Shown one piece after another: positions 54,100 through 62,339 of a DNA stretch of 64,000 bases (position 1 is the stretch's first letter; each line of letters starts with the position of its first letter). The notes beneath the pieces are model-generated. The model was not told the origin of the DNA and did no database searches. It worked only from the letters and a program-made list of their open reading frames with translations. The translations under genes were made by a program, and so were the position numbers. This DNA is from Bacillota bacterium (lineage in GTDB: Bacteria; Bacillota; UBA4882; UBA8346), in NCBI GenBank assembly GCA_023429995.1, contig JAEZCE010000093.1, positions 1 to 64,000 on the forward strand, written 5' to 3'.

Positions 54100-55333
54100 T
54101 GATGGATACCTCCCTGTTGAAATTGGCGGCGGCTTCGAAGAATTTCCCGCTTTTTCCCTGAACCACGCATTGGGATGCCAGGAGTTCCGATAGTTCGATT
54201 GAATATGGCTTTTTATCGCCATCGGCTGCCATTTGTTTCATAACTTTTCCTATTTTCCGCCCATAACAAGTTAAGCCGGAGTTTTTAAAATATTTTCCCA
54301 TGGAAAGATAAATATCTTTTAGACTTTGCTCGTAGATATTTCCGAATACGAGGGGTACAGCCACGCAGGGTGTTACAAAACCGTCGTTATTAATGGAAAT
54401 CAGGTGGCAACCGGCTCCGCATCCCAAACAATCTTGACTTTCATAATCACAAAATAAAAGGATGCTGGGATATTCCGGCTTATTAAGAGTGTCTGCCTTG
54501 AATTTACGGAGTGTCTTCATGGCATCGATATACAATGGTTTATAGTTTTTGCCTTCCAGATTTCCTTGGGGAATCGGCAGAATGATTCTAATTTCATCAA
54601 CCGCTAATTTAGTTACAAAATCGAGATAAGAGAAAATATCGTCGGATTTTAGCAAATCATTGGTGATGCAGAGCGTAACTGTGGTGTAAATATTGGCTTC
54701 CACAAGAAGGTTGAGCGCATTCATAACATCATCATAGGCTCTGGCATTTCCCCGCCGGGTAGTGATCAATGTTTTATCAAAATGATCCAAGCTAACGACA
54801 AAACGGGTGAGGTTGGAACCGGCGATATTCCGGATAAAATTTTGATTGATTCCGTAGCCTGTCGTATAGAGCTGAATTTCCATTCCATCGGGAACATACT
54901 GAATAAACTCTTCGATATCGTCTCTCAACATAGGTTCTCCGCCGGTTATTCCGACGATGACCGTACCCAAATCATAAGCTTCTTGAATGCTCTTTTTAAA
55001 TGCGGATAAATTCAAGTCGTCATTATTTTTAAAATCGGAGCGAAAACAATGCCAACAACTACAATGACATCTGCCGGTCACTACGAAATCCGTCCACAGG
55101 GGGACTCGCTCCCGGAGTCCTATCCTTTTTACACCTTCAAAGAAACGGTTCCAAGATTTTCCCGGAAAGGAGGGAAGAAGACTGCTGATATAAATTTTGT
55201 TATGCAAAGTATCCGTAGTCAGTTTCTCCTCTTTAAAAAAATCAAGACTTCCCGCAATTTCTTCTCTCTGGTCAGGATTAAGAAGATACTGGGTTTTCTG
55301 GTCGATTCCAAGAATTTTGGAATGAAATTTCAT
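54092..55333 (-). CDS. SPASM-like radical SAM protein
   Basis: ATG 55333 with AAAGGAA upstream (GTG 55342 is too close). The 413-residue protein has a 90-residue N-terminal extension, the cluster motif TGRCHCSCWHC (CxxxCxxC), GITGGEPMLRDDI and the strand TTRRGNARAYDD. The C-terminal half has clustered cysteines (CDYESQDCLGCGAGCH and FVTPC), resembling a SPASM/twitch auxiliary-cluster domain. Such enzymes modify peptides or small molecules. Its overlap with the KAS III-like gene suggests a two-enzyme pathway; no short precursor-peptide gene was recognised beside it. Confidence 0.87.
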   Translation of the reverse strand: MKFHSKILGIDQKTQYLLNPDQREEIAGSLDFFKEEKLTTDTLHNKIYISSLLPSFPGKSWNRFFEGVKRIGLRERVPLWTDFVVTGRCHCSCWHCFRSDFKNNDDLNLSAFKKSIQEAYDLGTVIVGITGGEPMLRDDIEEFIQYVPDGMEIQLYTTGYGINQNFIRNIAGSNLTRFVVSLDHFDKTLITTRRGNARAYDDVMNALNLLVEANIYTTVTLCITNDLLKSDDIFSYLDFVTKLAVDEIRIILPIPQGNLEGKNYKPLYIDAMKTLRKFKADTLNKPEYPSILLFCDYESQDCLGCGAGCHLISINNDGFVTPCVAVPLVFGNIYEQSLKDIYLSMGKYFKNSGLTCYGRKIGKVMKQMAADGDKKPYSIELSELLASQCVVQGKSGKFFEAAANFNREVSING

Positions 55334-55568
55334 GGCATGCACTTCCTTTCTGTTTTACTAAAATATACCATAATATGGAATATATTTCAATTCAATATTT
55401 ATTAAAATTATATAATTATTAAACAAATAATTTTTAATACTAATTTAAAAAAATAAATTGTTGCATTATAATGAAATGAATGTTAGAATACTATTAAAAT
55501 TTATAACATTGCTAGAGTCTCGTTGCGAATTTTTGGGAAAATCATTGAGGGATGGGAAGGGAAATGGG

Positions 55569-56411
55569 ATGAAGATTGGAATTTATTATTTTTCAAGTAC
55601 GGGTAATACGGAATATGGAGTGAAGGTTTTAAAAAGGCATCTTGAACTTTCGGGCCATCAGTGTGAAACGATATCGATTGAAAAATCCGCCGGGGTGAAA
55701 CCTGATAATTTTGAGTTGCTGGGGTTTGCCTCGCCGGTATTCCATGGATATCCCGCCCAGATCATGATGGATTTCATTAAGAAAATTCCCGTTTCCGAAA
55801 AACAGCGGCCGGGATTTACGATTTTATGCCCCTGTTTTAAATTGCTTTCAATGGGTTATTGGGGAAGCCGGGAAAATTTTCGGGAATTGATTGAATCCAA
55901 AAACATTAAAGTCCTCGCCCAATTGGGATTTTACGGTGAAGCCAGCCATCCGTATGTCCGAAAATTATTTTTAAACCGGTTCACGTCTCTGCTTTTTGCC
56001 GCTTCTTTCGCTAAAAACCGCCCGGATAAGCGGGATGAAAAAGTATTGCAGAGGTTTGCCGGAGAATTAAATGCCGTTTGCGGGAATCAGAGGGTGAATC
56101 GAACTTATAAACCGCATGACAGCGGCTTGAGAAAGTGGTTGTCCGAAAAAATGGTAAAACCGTTGGTGTCGCATTTAAACCGATCGTTGTTAACGAAAGT
56201 AATCGATGAAAAAAGGTGTACCCGGTGCGGGTATTGTGTTGAGGCCTGCCCGGTTCATGCCATCAGCATGGAGAAACAGCCCACATTTGATATTGAAAAA
56301 TGTTTCCATTGCCAGAAGTGCACCAACCTTTGCCCGCAAAATGCCATCGTTTATCAGGACACGAAAGTGTTCAACCGTTACAAAGGGCGCCAGAGTACTG
56401 TGGGAATGTAA
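55569..56411 (+). CDS. EFR1-type flavodoxin/ferredoxin electron-transfer protein
   Basis: ATG 55569 (MKIGIYYFSSTGN) with GAAGGGAAATGGG upstream; the longer frame from 55458 lacks a site. The 280-residue protein starts with the flavodoxin FMN phosphate loop FSSTGNTEYG. The C-terminus has two 4Fe-4S motifs: CTRCGYCVEACPVHAI and CFHCQKCTNLCPQNAI. The family (EFR1, ferrodoxin with flavodoxin fold) carries electrons in anaerobes. It is divergent from the radical SAM gene and could supply its reducing equivalents, which is inference. Confidence 0.88.
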   Translation: MKIGIYYFSSTGNTEYGVKVLKRHLELSGHQCETISIEKSAGVKPDNFELLGFASPVFHGYPAQIMMDFIKKIPVSEKQRPGFTILCPCFKLLSMGYWGSRENFRELIESKNIKVLAQLGFYGEASHPYVRKLFLNRFTSLLFAASFAKNRPDKRDEKVLQRFAGELNAVCGNQRVNRTYKPHDSGLRKWLSEKMVKPLVSHLNRSLLTKVIDEKRCTRCGYCVEACPVHAISMEKQPTFDIEKCFHCQKCTNLCPQNAIVYQDTKVFNRYKGRQSTVGM

Positions 56412-56568
56412 GAGGATGATTCTTTAATCCATTAGTATAAAGACCACAGGTAACAATTAAGCTTATAGTCGTTAAAAATATTATTTAACCCCCGGAACAC
56501 TCTCTTCCAGCAATATCCGTTGATACGTTAATCAGCCTGTCCAGTTTGATACTGGCAGCCAATACTTT

Positions 56569-56631
56569 CACCTAACCCCTAAATCCCCTTCCCTCATTCA
56601 GAAAGTTACAATCTCGGACAGGGAAGGGGAC
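56569..56631 (-). repeat. Palindromic repeat, copy a
   Basis: The minus-strand reading is CCCCTTCCCTGTCCGAGAT, a variable middle, then TGAGGGAAGGGGATTTAGGGGTTAGGTG. CCCCTTCCCT and AGGGAAGGGG form a hairpin. It stands 57 nt before the DUF559 fragment, inverted relative to the other three copies. Confidence 0.8.
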
Positions 56632-56687
56632 TTCTTTTGTGGAAAAGTATGGTAGAATAAAAGAAATTAATTTGAAACGGTGGATGA

Positions 56688-56912
56688 TATTATATTGCGG
56701 ATTTTTATTGTCATTCCGCCGAGTTGGTAGTAGAGGTTGATGGAGCAATCCATGAATATCAAGCTGAAAAAGATCGACAACGCGATATGGTCTTGATGGA
56801 AAAAGGATTAAAAGTAATCCGAATCAAAAACGAAGAGATCTGTAACGATATTCAAAAAGTGTTATCAAAAATTGCAGCCGCTTGTGGTCAAGGTAAAGAT
56901 GTAACGGGTTAA
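56688..56912 (+). pseudogene. 5'-truncated DUF559 endonuclease-like gene
   Basis: The readable frame opens after a stop at 56685 with YIADFYCHSAELVVEVDGA, followed by IHEYQAEKDRQRDMVLMEKG and LKVIRIKNEEICNDI, the second half of DUF559/Vsr-like nucleases. The usual N-terminal half (ending in a GYKFRRQ-type stretch) is missing and there is no ribosome site. The E and D of the VEVDG active-site strand are kept. It is flanked by palindromic repeat copies a and b, so it probably decayed after spreading with the repeat. Confidence 0.75.
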
Positions 56913-56913
56913 T

Positions 56914-56983
56914 TCCCCCCTTCCCTGTCCCAGATTACCGCAATCAGAATGAGGGAAGGAGCCGGAGGTTAGGTGAAATAGGC
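56914..56983 (+). repeat. Palindromic repeat, copy b
   Basis: CCCCCCTTCCCTGTCCCAGA, variable middle, ATGAGGGAAGGAG, then GGAGGTTAGGTGAAATAGGC. It is joined directly to the RHS remnant that follows. Confidence 0.8.
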
Positions 56984-57266
56984 CATCAGAACCCCATTCA
57001 CCCGCCTTGGCAGGGAACTATTGGTTTGTAACGAATCAGACGGCAATACCTATTATTACATCCAAAACTATCGCGGCGATGTGGTGATGTTGGTCGGCGC
57101 CAATGGAAATGTGATTTCGATCCGGGATTATGATGCCGGCGGGCAAATCATGTTAAAAGCGCCGGATATCGATAAAGATCGCGCAGAGCGGGATCAGATT
57201 GGTTTTCTTGGTTTAAGATATTTTATTTCAAAATCACAATGTTTGATGTTTTTGGGTTTATATTAA
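56982..57266 (+). pseudogene. RHS-repeat protein fragment
   Basis: After a stop at 56979 the frame reads IRTPFTRLGRELLVCNES, then DGNTYYYIQNYRGDVVMLVG and DYDAGGQI, matching the RHS core (YYhxDxxGSV...YDAYG). It ends with FLGLRYFISKS where an intact protein has GYAGYYYD..LRARYYDP. Only about 95 codons remain, there is no start signal, and the fragment begins inside repeat copy b. RHS proteins are large secreted toxin carriers; this is a remnant. Confidence 0.7.
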
Positions 57267-57301
57267 TTTGGGGTTGGGTTATGATTTTTTAATTCAGTAG
57301 T

Positions 57302-57338
57302 AAAAAGACCACAGGCTACAATTAGCTTGTGGTTTTTA
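57302..57338 (+). terminator. Terminator-like hairpin, with a degenerate copy upstream
   Basis: ACCACAGGCTA (57308-57318) pairs with TAGCTTGTGGT (57323-57333), followed by TTTT. A decayed copy (AAAGACCACAGGTAACAATTAAGCTT) occurs near 56440-56465. It could have terminated an RHS gene. Confidence 0.65.
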
Positions 57339-57390
57339 TATTTGAATTTTTAAAGAATTTAATATGCCTCCAAGAAATCGGTTGAAGTCA

Positions 57391-57455
57391 CCCCTTCCCT
57401 GTCCCAGATAATTACCTGCTAATGAGGGAAGGGGAGGGGGTTAGGTGAAATAGGC
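57391..57455 (+). repeat. Palindromic repeat, copy c
   Basis: CCCCTTCCCTGTCCCAGATA, variable middle, ATGAGGGAAGGGG, then GGGGGTTAGGTGAAATAGGC. It is followed at 57472-57500 by CGCCTCGGCAGGGACTG, similar to the RHS remnant start after copy b (CGCCTTGGCAGGGAACT). Confidence 0.85.
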
Positions 57456-57773
57456 ATTCGGAACGACGCCTCGGCAGGGACTGTTGGTTTTCCACTGGAA
57501 ATGATGTTGATTCCATCTCCGCCCCAAGGTGAACGATGGGGCTAGGTATATTAAAAAACGTTCTAAAGGCCTTCCAGGCCTCGGTGTCGTGTTTTTATAC
57601 ACGCAGCTTTATCTCCCCGGGAGATTATAAAACCTGCTTTTTATTTTTACACCCTCATGACCCTCCTACCCCTCATGAGTATAAATTGTCTACCCGATGT
57701 TTCGTCATTTCAAAATGATTTTGAAAATTTGTGGAGCTATTTATAAAAATTAGCCTAAAAGAAGGTAACGGAG

Positions 57774-57900
57774 ACAGGATTAACGGGATTTACAGGATTC
57801 ACAGGATTATGACCTGGTAAAATTGGGCTGCAAAAAACAGATAATTCAGAGGGCTTTAAAAAATCCAGTCAATCCATAAAATCCTGTTAATCCCGTTAAA
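57774..57900. repeat. Inverted pair of AGGATTA-type repeats
   Basis: ACAGGATTAACGGGATTTAC and AGGATTCACAGGATTA (57774-57803) face AAATCCAGTCAATCCATAAA and ATCCTGTTAATCCCGTTAAA (57861-57900), which are near reverse complements. The unit resembles the array at 50639-50674. It could form a long imperfect hairpin. Confidence 0.65.
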
Positions 57901-58027
57901 GTTCTCTTAGTTAGGCCCGCAGTATAGTTTAACCATGCGGGGCCAGGCTCAAAATATTTATTGTTTCATCTTATATATTCAACTTTCGTATCTTCCCGAT
58001 ACAGGCTTATTATCACTCTCAAAGGCT

Positions 58028-58096
58028 CCCCTTCCCTGTCCCAGATGATAGCTTTTTGAAGGAGGGATGGGGATTGAGGGGTTAGGTGAAATAGGC
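58028..58096 (+). repeat. Palindromic repeat, copy d
   Basis: CCCCTTCCCTGTCCCAGATG, variable middle, GAAGGAGGGATGGGG, then TGAGGGGTTAGGTGAAATAGGC. The right arm is degraded compared with copies b and c. Confidence 0.75.
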
Positions 58097-58306
58097 AACT
58101 TGATTCGCCTTACACTTTAGTTTTTGGCTGTCACCTTTACGAATGGTGTCTGGTTTACTCAATTATATCAAGCTCAAACTATTTATTTCAACTCATATAG
58201 AAGCTTTTTGCCTTTTTTAGGAGGGAAGGAGGGGCATGAGGTCCAAGAGGGCCAAAAAATAAATAAGAATGAAAAGGATTGGTTTTTACAGATAACGATA
58301 ATGATT

Positions 58307-58474
58307 AGCGAAATGCAATCACCCAAGGGAGATACGGAAAAACGGAAGGGAGAAATGAAATCAGCAAAGGGAGAAACGGAAAAAATGATTGGAGAAATGC
58401 AATCACCCAAGGGAGAAATGGAAAAAAGGATTGGAGAAATGCAATCACCCAAGGGAGAAACGGAATCAGAAATC
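58307..58474 (+). repeat. Four-unit 42-nt minisatellite
   Basis: Units start at 58307, 58349, 58391 and 58433. Each contains GAAATGCAATCACCCAAGGG or a variant. Read in the + frame they give (G)EMQSPKGETEKRI-type 14-residue repeats. The open frame around it (58124-58504) has no ribosome site and no other protein features, so I treat it as a DNA repeat. Confidence 0.75.
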
Positions 58475-58704
58475 GTTGGAGCTGCGGAAATTGTTTCTGT
58501 ATAGCCCAAAGAAACGATTCCAGGGGTCGCGAGAGATGGTAGACTAGCAGAAAATGCCGGTCATTGAGTCGGAGTTGAAAAGTTTATATTTATCCCAATT
58601 AGTTTCATTTATTTTGTTGGTTTATGGGTTGTAACCCCTGTCGATAGTTATCGTCTGATACGTTATTTGAGGGAAAAGTATCCTATAGAGCGTATCGTAA
58701 ATAA

Positions 58705-58890
58705 ATGGCAATCAGAAATAGGGAAGATGCGCTCTACTTACGTAAAACGTTCACAATCATTGGTTTTGTTTTTGATATATTATTGCCATTTGTAATGTCA
58801 TTGTTTTTAGCACTCCATAGCTATTATATCGTTAATGAATCTGGATATAGGGTCTGGGTCGAGCCAATCGCCAAAGATTTGGGGGGTTAA
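58705..58890 (+). CDS. Doubtful small membrane protein
   Basis: A 61-codon frame with one hydrophobic segment (about 17-42) and a polar C-terminus. There is no ribosome site and no recognised family, and it sits in decayed DNA. It may be a chance frame or a fragment. Confidence 0.25.
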   Translation: MAIRNREDALYLRKTFTIIGFVFDILLPFVMSLFLALHSYYIVNESGYRVWVEPIAKDLGG

Positions 58891-59414
58891 GCTTATTTGT
58901 TGTTGGTTATAGGTTGGGCATGTTTTCATGTCTTGTTATTTCGATATAAATTGCTATTTTCCGTTAAAATCCGTTTAAATTCGGTAAATTTCTAATTAAA
59001 ATTTAATATATTGAATATAAAAGTTTTATACACTGGTAATATACAATTATAATTAAAAAATTTATAAAAAGTCAAATTTAAAAAAAGGGTTATTTCCTAT
59101 TTTGGAGAATTTATCCTACAATGAAAAACATATACAATCAATACGAGATAAATGGAAATAAAAGTAAATCGAGTCAACTTCATCTTTAATAAAAAGCTAA
59201 AAAAACCGTTTGAGGCTGAAAAAGAAATTAAACGAATGTGAATACGGTGTTTCGGCCCGATTCATGGAAGTTTAAAGACATAATCGGCAGACTTAATGTA
59301 ATGAATCTTACATTTGTGGCGAAGCTTTGCTTATTTTATAAATATTCAATTTATTTACTTTTTTAAACTAAACCGCATAAATCCTGAATGCTTAAAGTAA
59401 AGTGAGAGGTTCAT
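58891..59414 (+). other. AT-rich leader region of the LoaP operon
   Basis: 524 nt without a gene. It is strongly AT-rich up to about 59180. A small hairpin (AATGTAA 59295-59301 with TTACATT 59308-59314) lies 100 nt before loaP, followed by the near-palindrome GCGAAGCTTTGC. No consensus promoter was found. GAGAGG before ATG 59415 is the ribosome site. Confidence 0.5.
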
Positions 59415-59915
59415 ATGAACTGGTATTCTTTATTTGTGCAAACTGGAAAAGAAGAGTATGTGGATGAATGGCTGAGATTGTATTTTGATGAATCGGTTAT
59501 GACAATATTAATCCCAAAGCGTAAACTTACTGAGAGAAAACAAGGAAAAGTCCTCCATGTTATGAAGAAAATGTTTCCGGGCTACATTTTGATTCATACG
59601 GATATGAATGACGCGATTTATTATGTTTTCAAACGAATACCCAATTTAATCAGGGTTTTAAGTTCCGGTGAAGCTTATACAATAATACCTGATAAAGAAA
59701 TGGATTGGACCCTCCGGTTATTGGGGAAAAGTGATGTCGTGGACTATTCCAAAGTATACCTGATCAATTCAAGGGTCGTTATTCAATCAGGGCCGCTGTT
59801 GGGAATGGAAGGAATCATTAAATCAGTCGATCAACGAAAGAACCGGGTCAAAATTTTGATACCATTCATGGGCCATGAAAAAGTGATCGATTTGGGGATA
59901 GAGATATTGAATTAA
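59415..59915 (+). CDS. LoaP-like specialised NusG paralogue (antiterminator)
   Basis: A 166-residue NusG-family protein. The N-terminal NGN domain (about 1-105) starts MNWYSLFVQTGKEE and includes KKMFPGYILIHTDM and PNLIRVLSS. The C-terminal KOW domain holds VVIQSGPLLGMEGIIKSVD. Features such as the short linker and the start MxWYxLFVxTGxE are typical of LoaP, which in Bacillus velezensis prevents termination within long polyketide operons after recognising an RNA hairpin in the leader. Here it heads a close-packed set with an outer-membrane channel, radical SAM protein and glycosyltransferase. It is not the housekeeping NusG, as secE and rpl genes are absent. Confidence 0.88.
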   Translation: MNWYSLFVQTGKEEYVDEWLRLYFDESVMTILIPKRKLTERKQGKVLHVMKKMFPGYILIHTDMNDAIYYVFKRIPNLIRVLSSGEAYTIIPDKEMDWTLRLLGKSDVVDYSKVYLINSRVVIQSGPLLGMEGIIKSVDQRKNRVKILIPFMGHEKVIDLGIEILN

Positions 59916-59930
59916 ATAGTTTCATATTTT

Positions 59931-61319
59931 TTGGGAGTGGCCGTCCTGTTGAAAAAAGCATTATCGCCAGTGAAATTGTTATTACTGTTCTTCCTGTTGC
60001 CGGGATCTATATTTGCAGTAGCTGAGGAAGGACTTCAATTATTATCAGCCAAACAAGCGGAGGAACGAGCCCTGAAGGTTGATCCTTCATTGCAAGCGGC
60101 TCAAATTAATCTGGATATCGCCAAAAAGTCTTGGGAGACGGAAAAAAGATTGCTGTTTATCACGGGAAATATTAACAATCAGCGGCAAAGCGCCGGAGGC
60201 GACGAGACTCATAATATCACGAAAGGGGTTGTAATTGAATCCAACACTGTGGAGAATTCTGCGACCGAATCCCCGAGATGGGAAATAAGCTGTACTGAAA
60301 CGGATGGCAACTCGAATCCCGGAGATACCTATAGTTTTGCTTATTCACCCTTTAACTTTAACAAGCAAATTCGCATCAAAGAAAAGGGAAGCGCCTTTGC
60401 GAATGCATTATTATCATTTGAAACAACTAAAATGAATTTGATTATTAAGGTCAGGCTGGACTACGGAGCCGTAATTCAGAAAACCGAGTTGTACCGGATA
60501 GCCCAGGAAGAGCTGGAACTGGCCAAGGAAAATTTAAATCAGACGCAGGCTTTATTTCAAACCGGGAAAATACCTCAGCTGGATTTGATGGAAATAGAAC
60601 AGCAAGTTAAAGCATCGGAAATTAAGGTAACCAACGCTAAATTGGATAGGGACCGCGCCTTAATCAAATTGAACTCGGATTTGGATACTGAGTCTCTGGA
60701 AAGAGTTGAATACGATAAAGCGTCATTAGCGTGGGCGACTAGCAATGAAATTGACTTTCAAGCGACTTTAGCCAAATGTTTAAAAGAAGGACCTGAGGTG
60801 AAAGCGGCTTCGGGCAATATAGAATTAGCTAAAATAAATCTGCAAGCGGCCTATTTTTCTCAATTAAATGGGCTGCAGGTGGGGGCGTCGGTATTTAAAC
60901 CCAGAGATGAATTGAGCGATGACGTTACCACATACACCATCAGTATGAGCCCCTCGTTAGATGATACATCCCTTATCAATATCAAATTGGCAAAGAAGAA
61001 TCTTGAAGCGGCTGAGAAAAACCAAGAAGCCGTGCTTAAGAGCCTCAGATCAAAAATCCACGATACGTATCATATTTGGGAAATTGCCGAACAGAGTCTG
61101 GTACCCCTCCAACAATCCATTGAGGTTGCGAGAGAAAAGTTAAGAATTGTCACTTTGAAATATAATCTGGGCCTGGCTACCGGGGCTGAAATCATTGAGA
61201 CCACCCGTGATTTTACCGAGGCTAATGAAAAATATTTCCAAGGCTGGTTTGACTTGCAACAGGTAAGAGAAAGCTATTATCAGGCGATTTGGGGGAAACC
61301 GGTCTTCAAATTGGACTAA
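59931..61319 (+). CDS. TolC-family outer-membrane channel protein
   Basis: Up to 462 residues; starts at TTG 59931, GTG 59937 or TTG 59949 are all possible. A signal peptide (LLLLFFLLPGSIFAVAEE) precedes LLSAKQAEERALKVDPSLQAA, the usual beginning of outer-membrane efflux proteins. Long helical stretches (YRIAQEELELAKENLNQTQALF, and a similar repeat near residues 385-430) form the two-fold repeated alpha-barrel. It exports substrates together with an inner-membrane pump, not encoded in the window. Such a channel needs an outer membrane. It begins 15 nt after loaP. Confidence 0.85.
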   Translation: MGVAVLLKKALSPVKLLLLFFLLPGSIFAVAEEGLQLLSAKQAEERALKVDPSLQAAQINLDIAKKSWETEKRLLFITGNINNQRQSAGGDETHNITKGVVIESNTVENSATESPRWEISCTETDGNSNPGDTYSFAYSPFNFNKQIRIKEKGSAFANALLSFETTKMNLIIKVRLDYGAVIQKTELYRIAQEELELAKENLNQTQALFQTGKIPQLDLMEIEQQVKASEIKVTNAKLDRDRALIKLNSDLDTESLERVEYDKASLAWATSNEIDFQATLAKCLKEGPEVKAASGNIELAKINLQAAYFSQLNGLQVGASVFKPRDELSDDVTTYTISMSPSLDDTSLINIKLAKKNLEAAEKNQEAVLKSLRSKIHDTYHIWEIAEQSLVPLQQSIEVAREKLRIVTLKYNLGLATGAEIIETTRDFTEANEKYFQGWFDLQQVRESYYQAIWGKPVFKLD

Positions 61320-61349
61320 GAATACTTTTGCCAGTTGGAGGAATTATGG

Positions 61350-62324
61350 ATGGCAATTGAAAAACAGCCGACTTGTCAATTAAATCGAATTGATTTTTTG
61401 ATTACCAATTTGTGTAATTTGCGCTGCCGGATGTGCAATTACCGGGTGAACAATTTTTTCACTAAAATGATGCCTTTGAATAAAATCAAGTCCATCATTG
61501 AGGAAGCCGGCGACCTGGGCGCGGAAATATTGGGACTATCCGGCGGAGAACCGATGATTCGCAAAGATATTTATGAAATCATCCACTTTGCCAGCTCTCG
61601 TGGGCTGAAAGTTCGTTTGATGACCAACGGGGTGCTGGTGGGAGAAAAAGAAGTCCGGCAATTAATTGATTCAGGTTTAAATGCCGTTTCAGTTTCACTG
61701 GAGGGACCGGAAGAGATCAATGATTGGATCCGGGGCGAGGGGAATTATCAAAAAGCATTAAACGCCATCCGGTATTTTGGAAAATACCGGGGCCAAAATC
61801 ACGATTTTACAGCAGTGGGAATAACGTTGTCGCGATGCAATTACCGTTATCTGCTTTCATTTTGCAAATTTTTGCTGGAGGAAGTCGGTATTGGCGCAGT
61901 TACCATCAACCCTTTTGAAAGAATGATGTTAATGGCAAAAGATCGGGAAATCAGGCAAAAGGAGTTTCTTTTGGATACGGAACAGATGGCCGACTTTCAA
62001 GCGGAACTGGAGAAAGTAATTGAATATGCCACAAAAATGGGAAGCAGGATGCCTGCGCCGCAGTTTTTAAAAAAAATTCCCGACTACTTTCTGGGTAAAG
62101 CGATTGTTCCCGAGAAAGGGTGTTTTATTCCCAGAACAACCTGGGGTATTCAAACCGACGGCCGGGTTTTTCCCTGTTGGAAGACATCAAGCGTTGGAGA
62201 TTTAAATCAAATGAGTTTGAAAGATATCTTTGGCTTACCCTCCTACCAAGAGTTTGTACAGGACGCTTCTACCGGTAAATGCGGTGGTTGTCTTACTTCT
62301 TGCTATGAAGAATTATATTTTTAA
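61350..62324 (+). CDS. Radical SAM protein with SPASM-type C-terminus
   Basis: ATG 61350 with TTGGAGGAA 6 nt upstream. The 324-residue enzyme has the motif TNLCNLRCRMCNY (CxxxCxxC), GLSGGEPMIRKDI and the SPASM region GCFIPRTTWGIQTDGRVFPC ending KCGGCLTSCYEEL, with at least seven further cysteines. Similar enzymes modify ribosomal peptides or dehydrogenate sugars and alcohols. The neighbouring glycosyltransferase suggests a glycan or glycosylated product, but the substrate is unknown. Confidence 0.9.
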   Translation: MAIEKQPTCQLNRIDFLITNLCNLRCRMCNYRVNNFFTKMMPLNKIKSIIEEAGDLGAEILGLSGGEPMIRKDIYEIIHFASSRGLKVRLMTNGVLVGEKEVRQLIDSGLNAVSVSLEGPEEINDWIRGEGNYQKALNAIRYFGKYRGQNHDFTAVGITLSRCNYRYLLSFCKFLLEEVGIGAVTINPFERMMLMAKDREIRQKEFLLDTEQMADFQAELEKVIEYATKMGSRMPAPQFLKKIPDYFLGKAIVPEKGCFIPRTTWGIQTDGRVFPCWKTSSVGDLNQMSLKDIFGLPSYQEFVQDASTGKCGGCLTSCYEELYF

Positions 62325-62339
62325 AAGGAAAATAGGGCT

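Noticed and set aside
58124..58504. 126-codon frame covering the minisatellite
   Set aside because: The frame owes its length to the 42-nt periodic repeat and has no start signal; the opposite strand is open too for the same reason.
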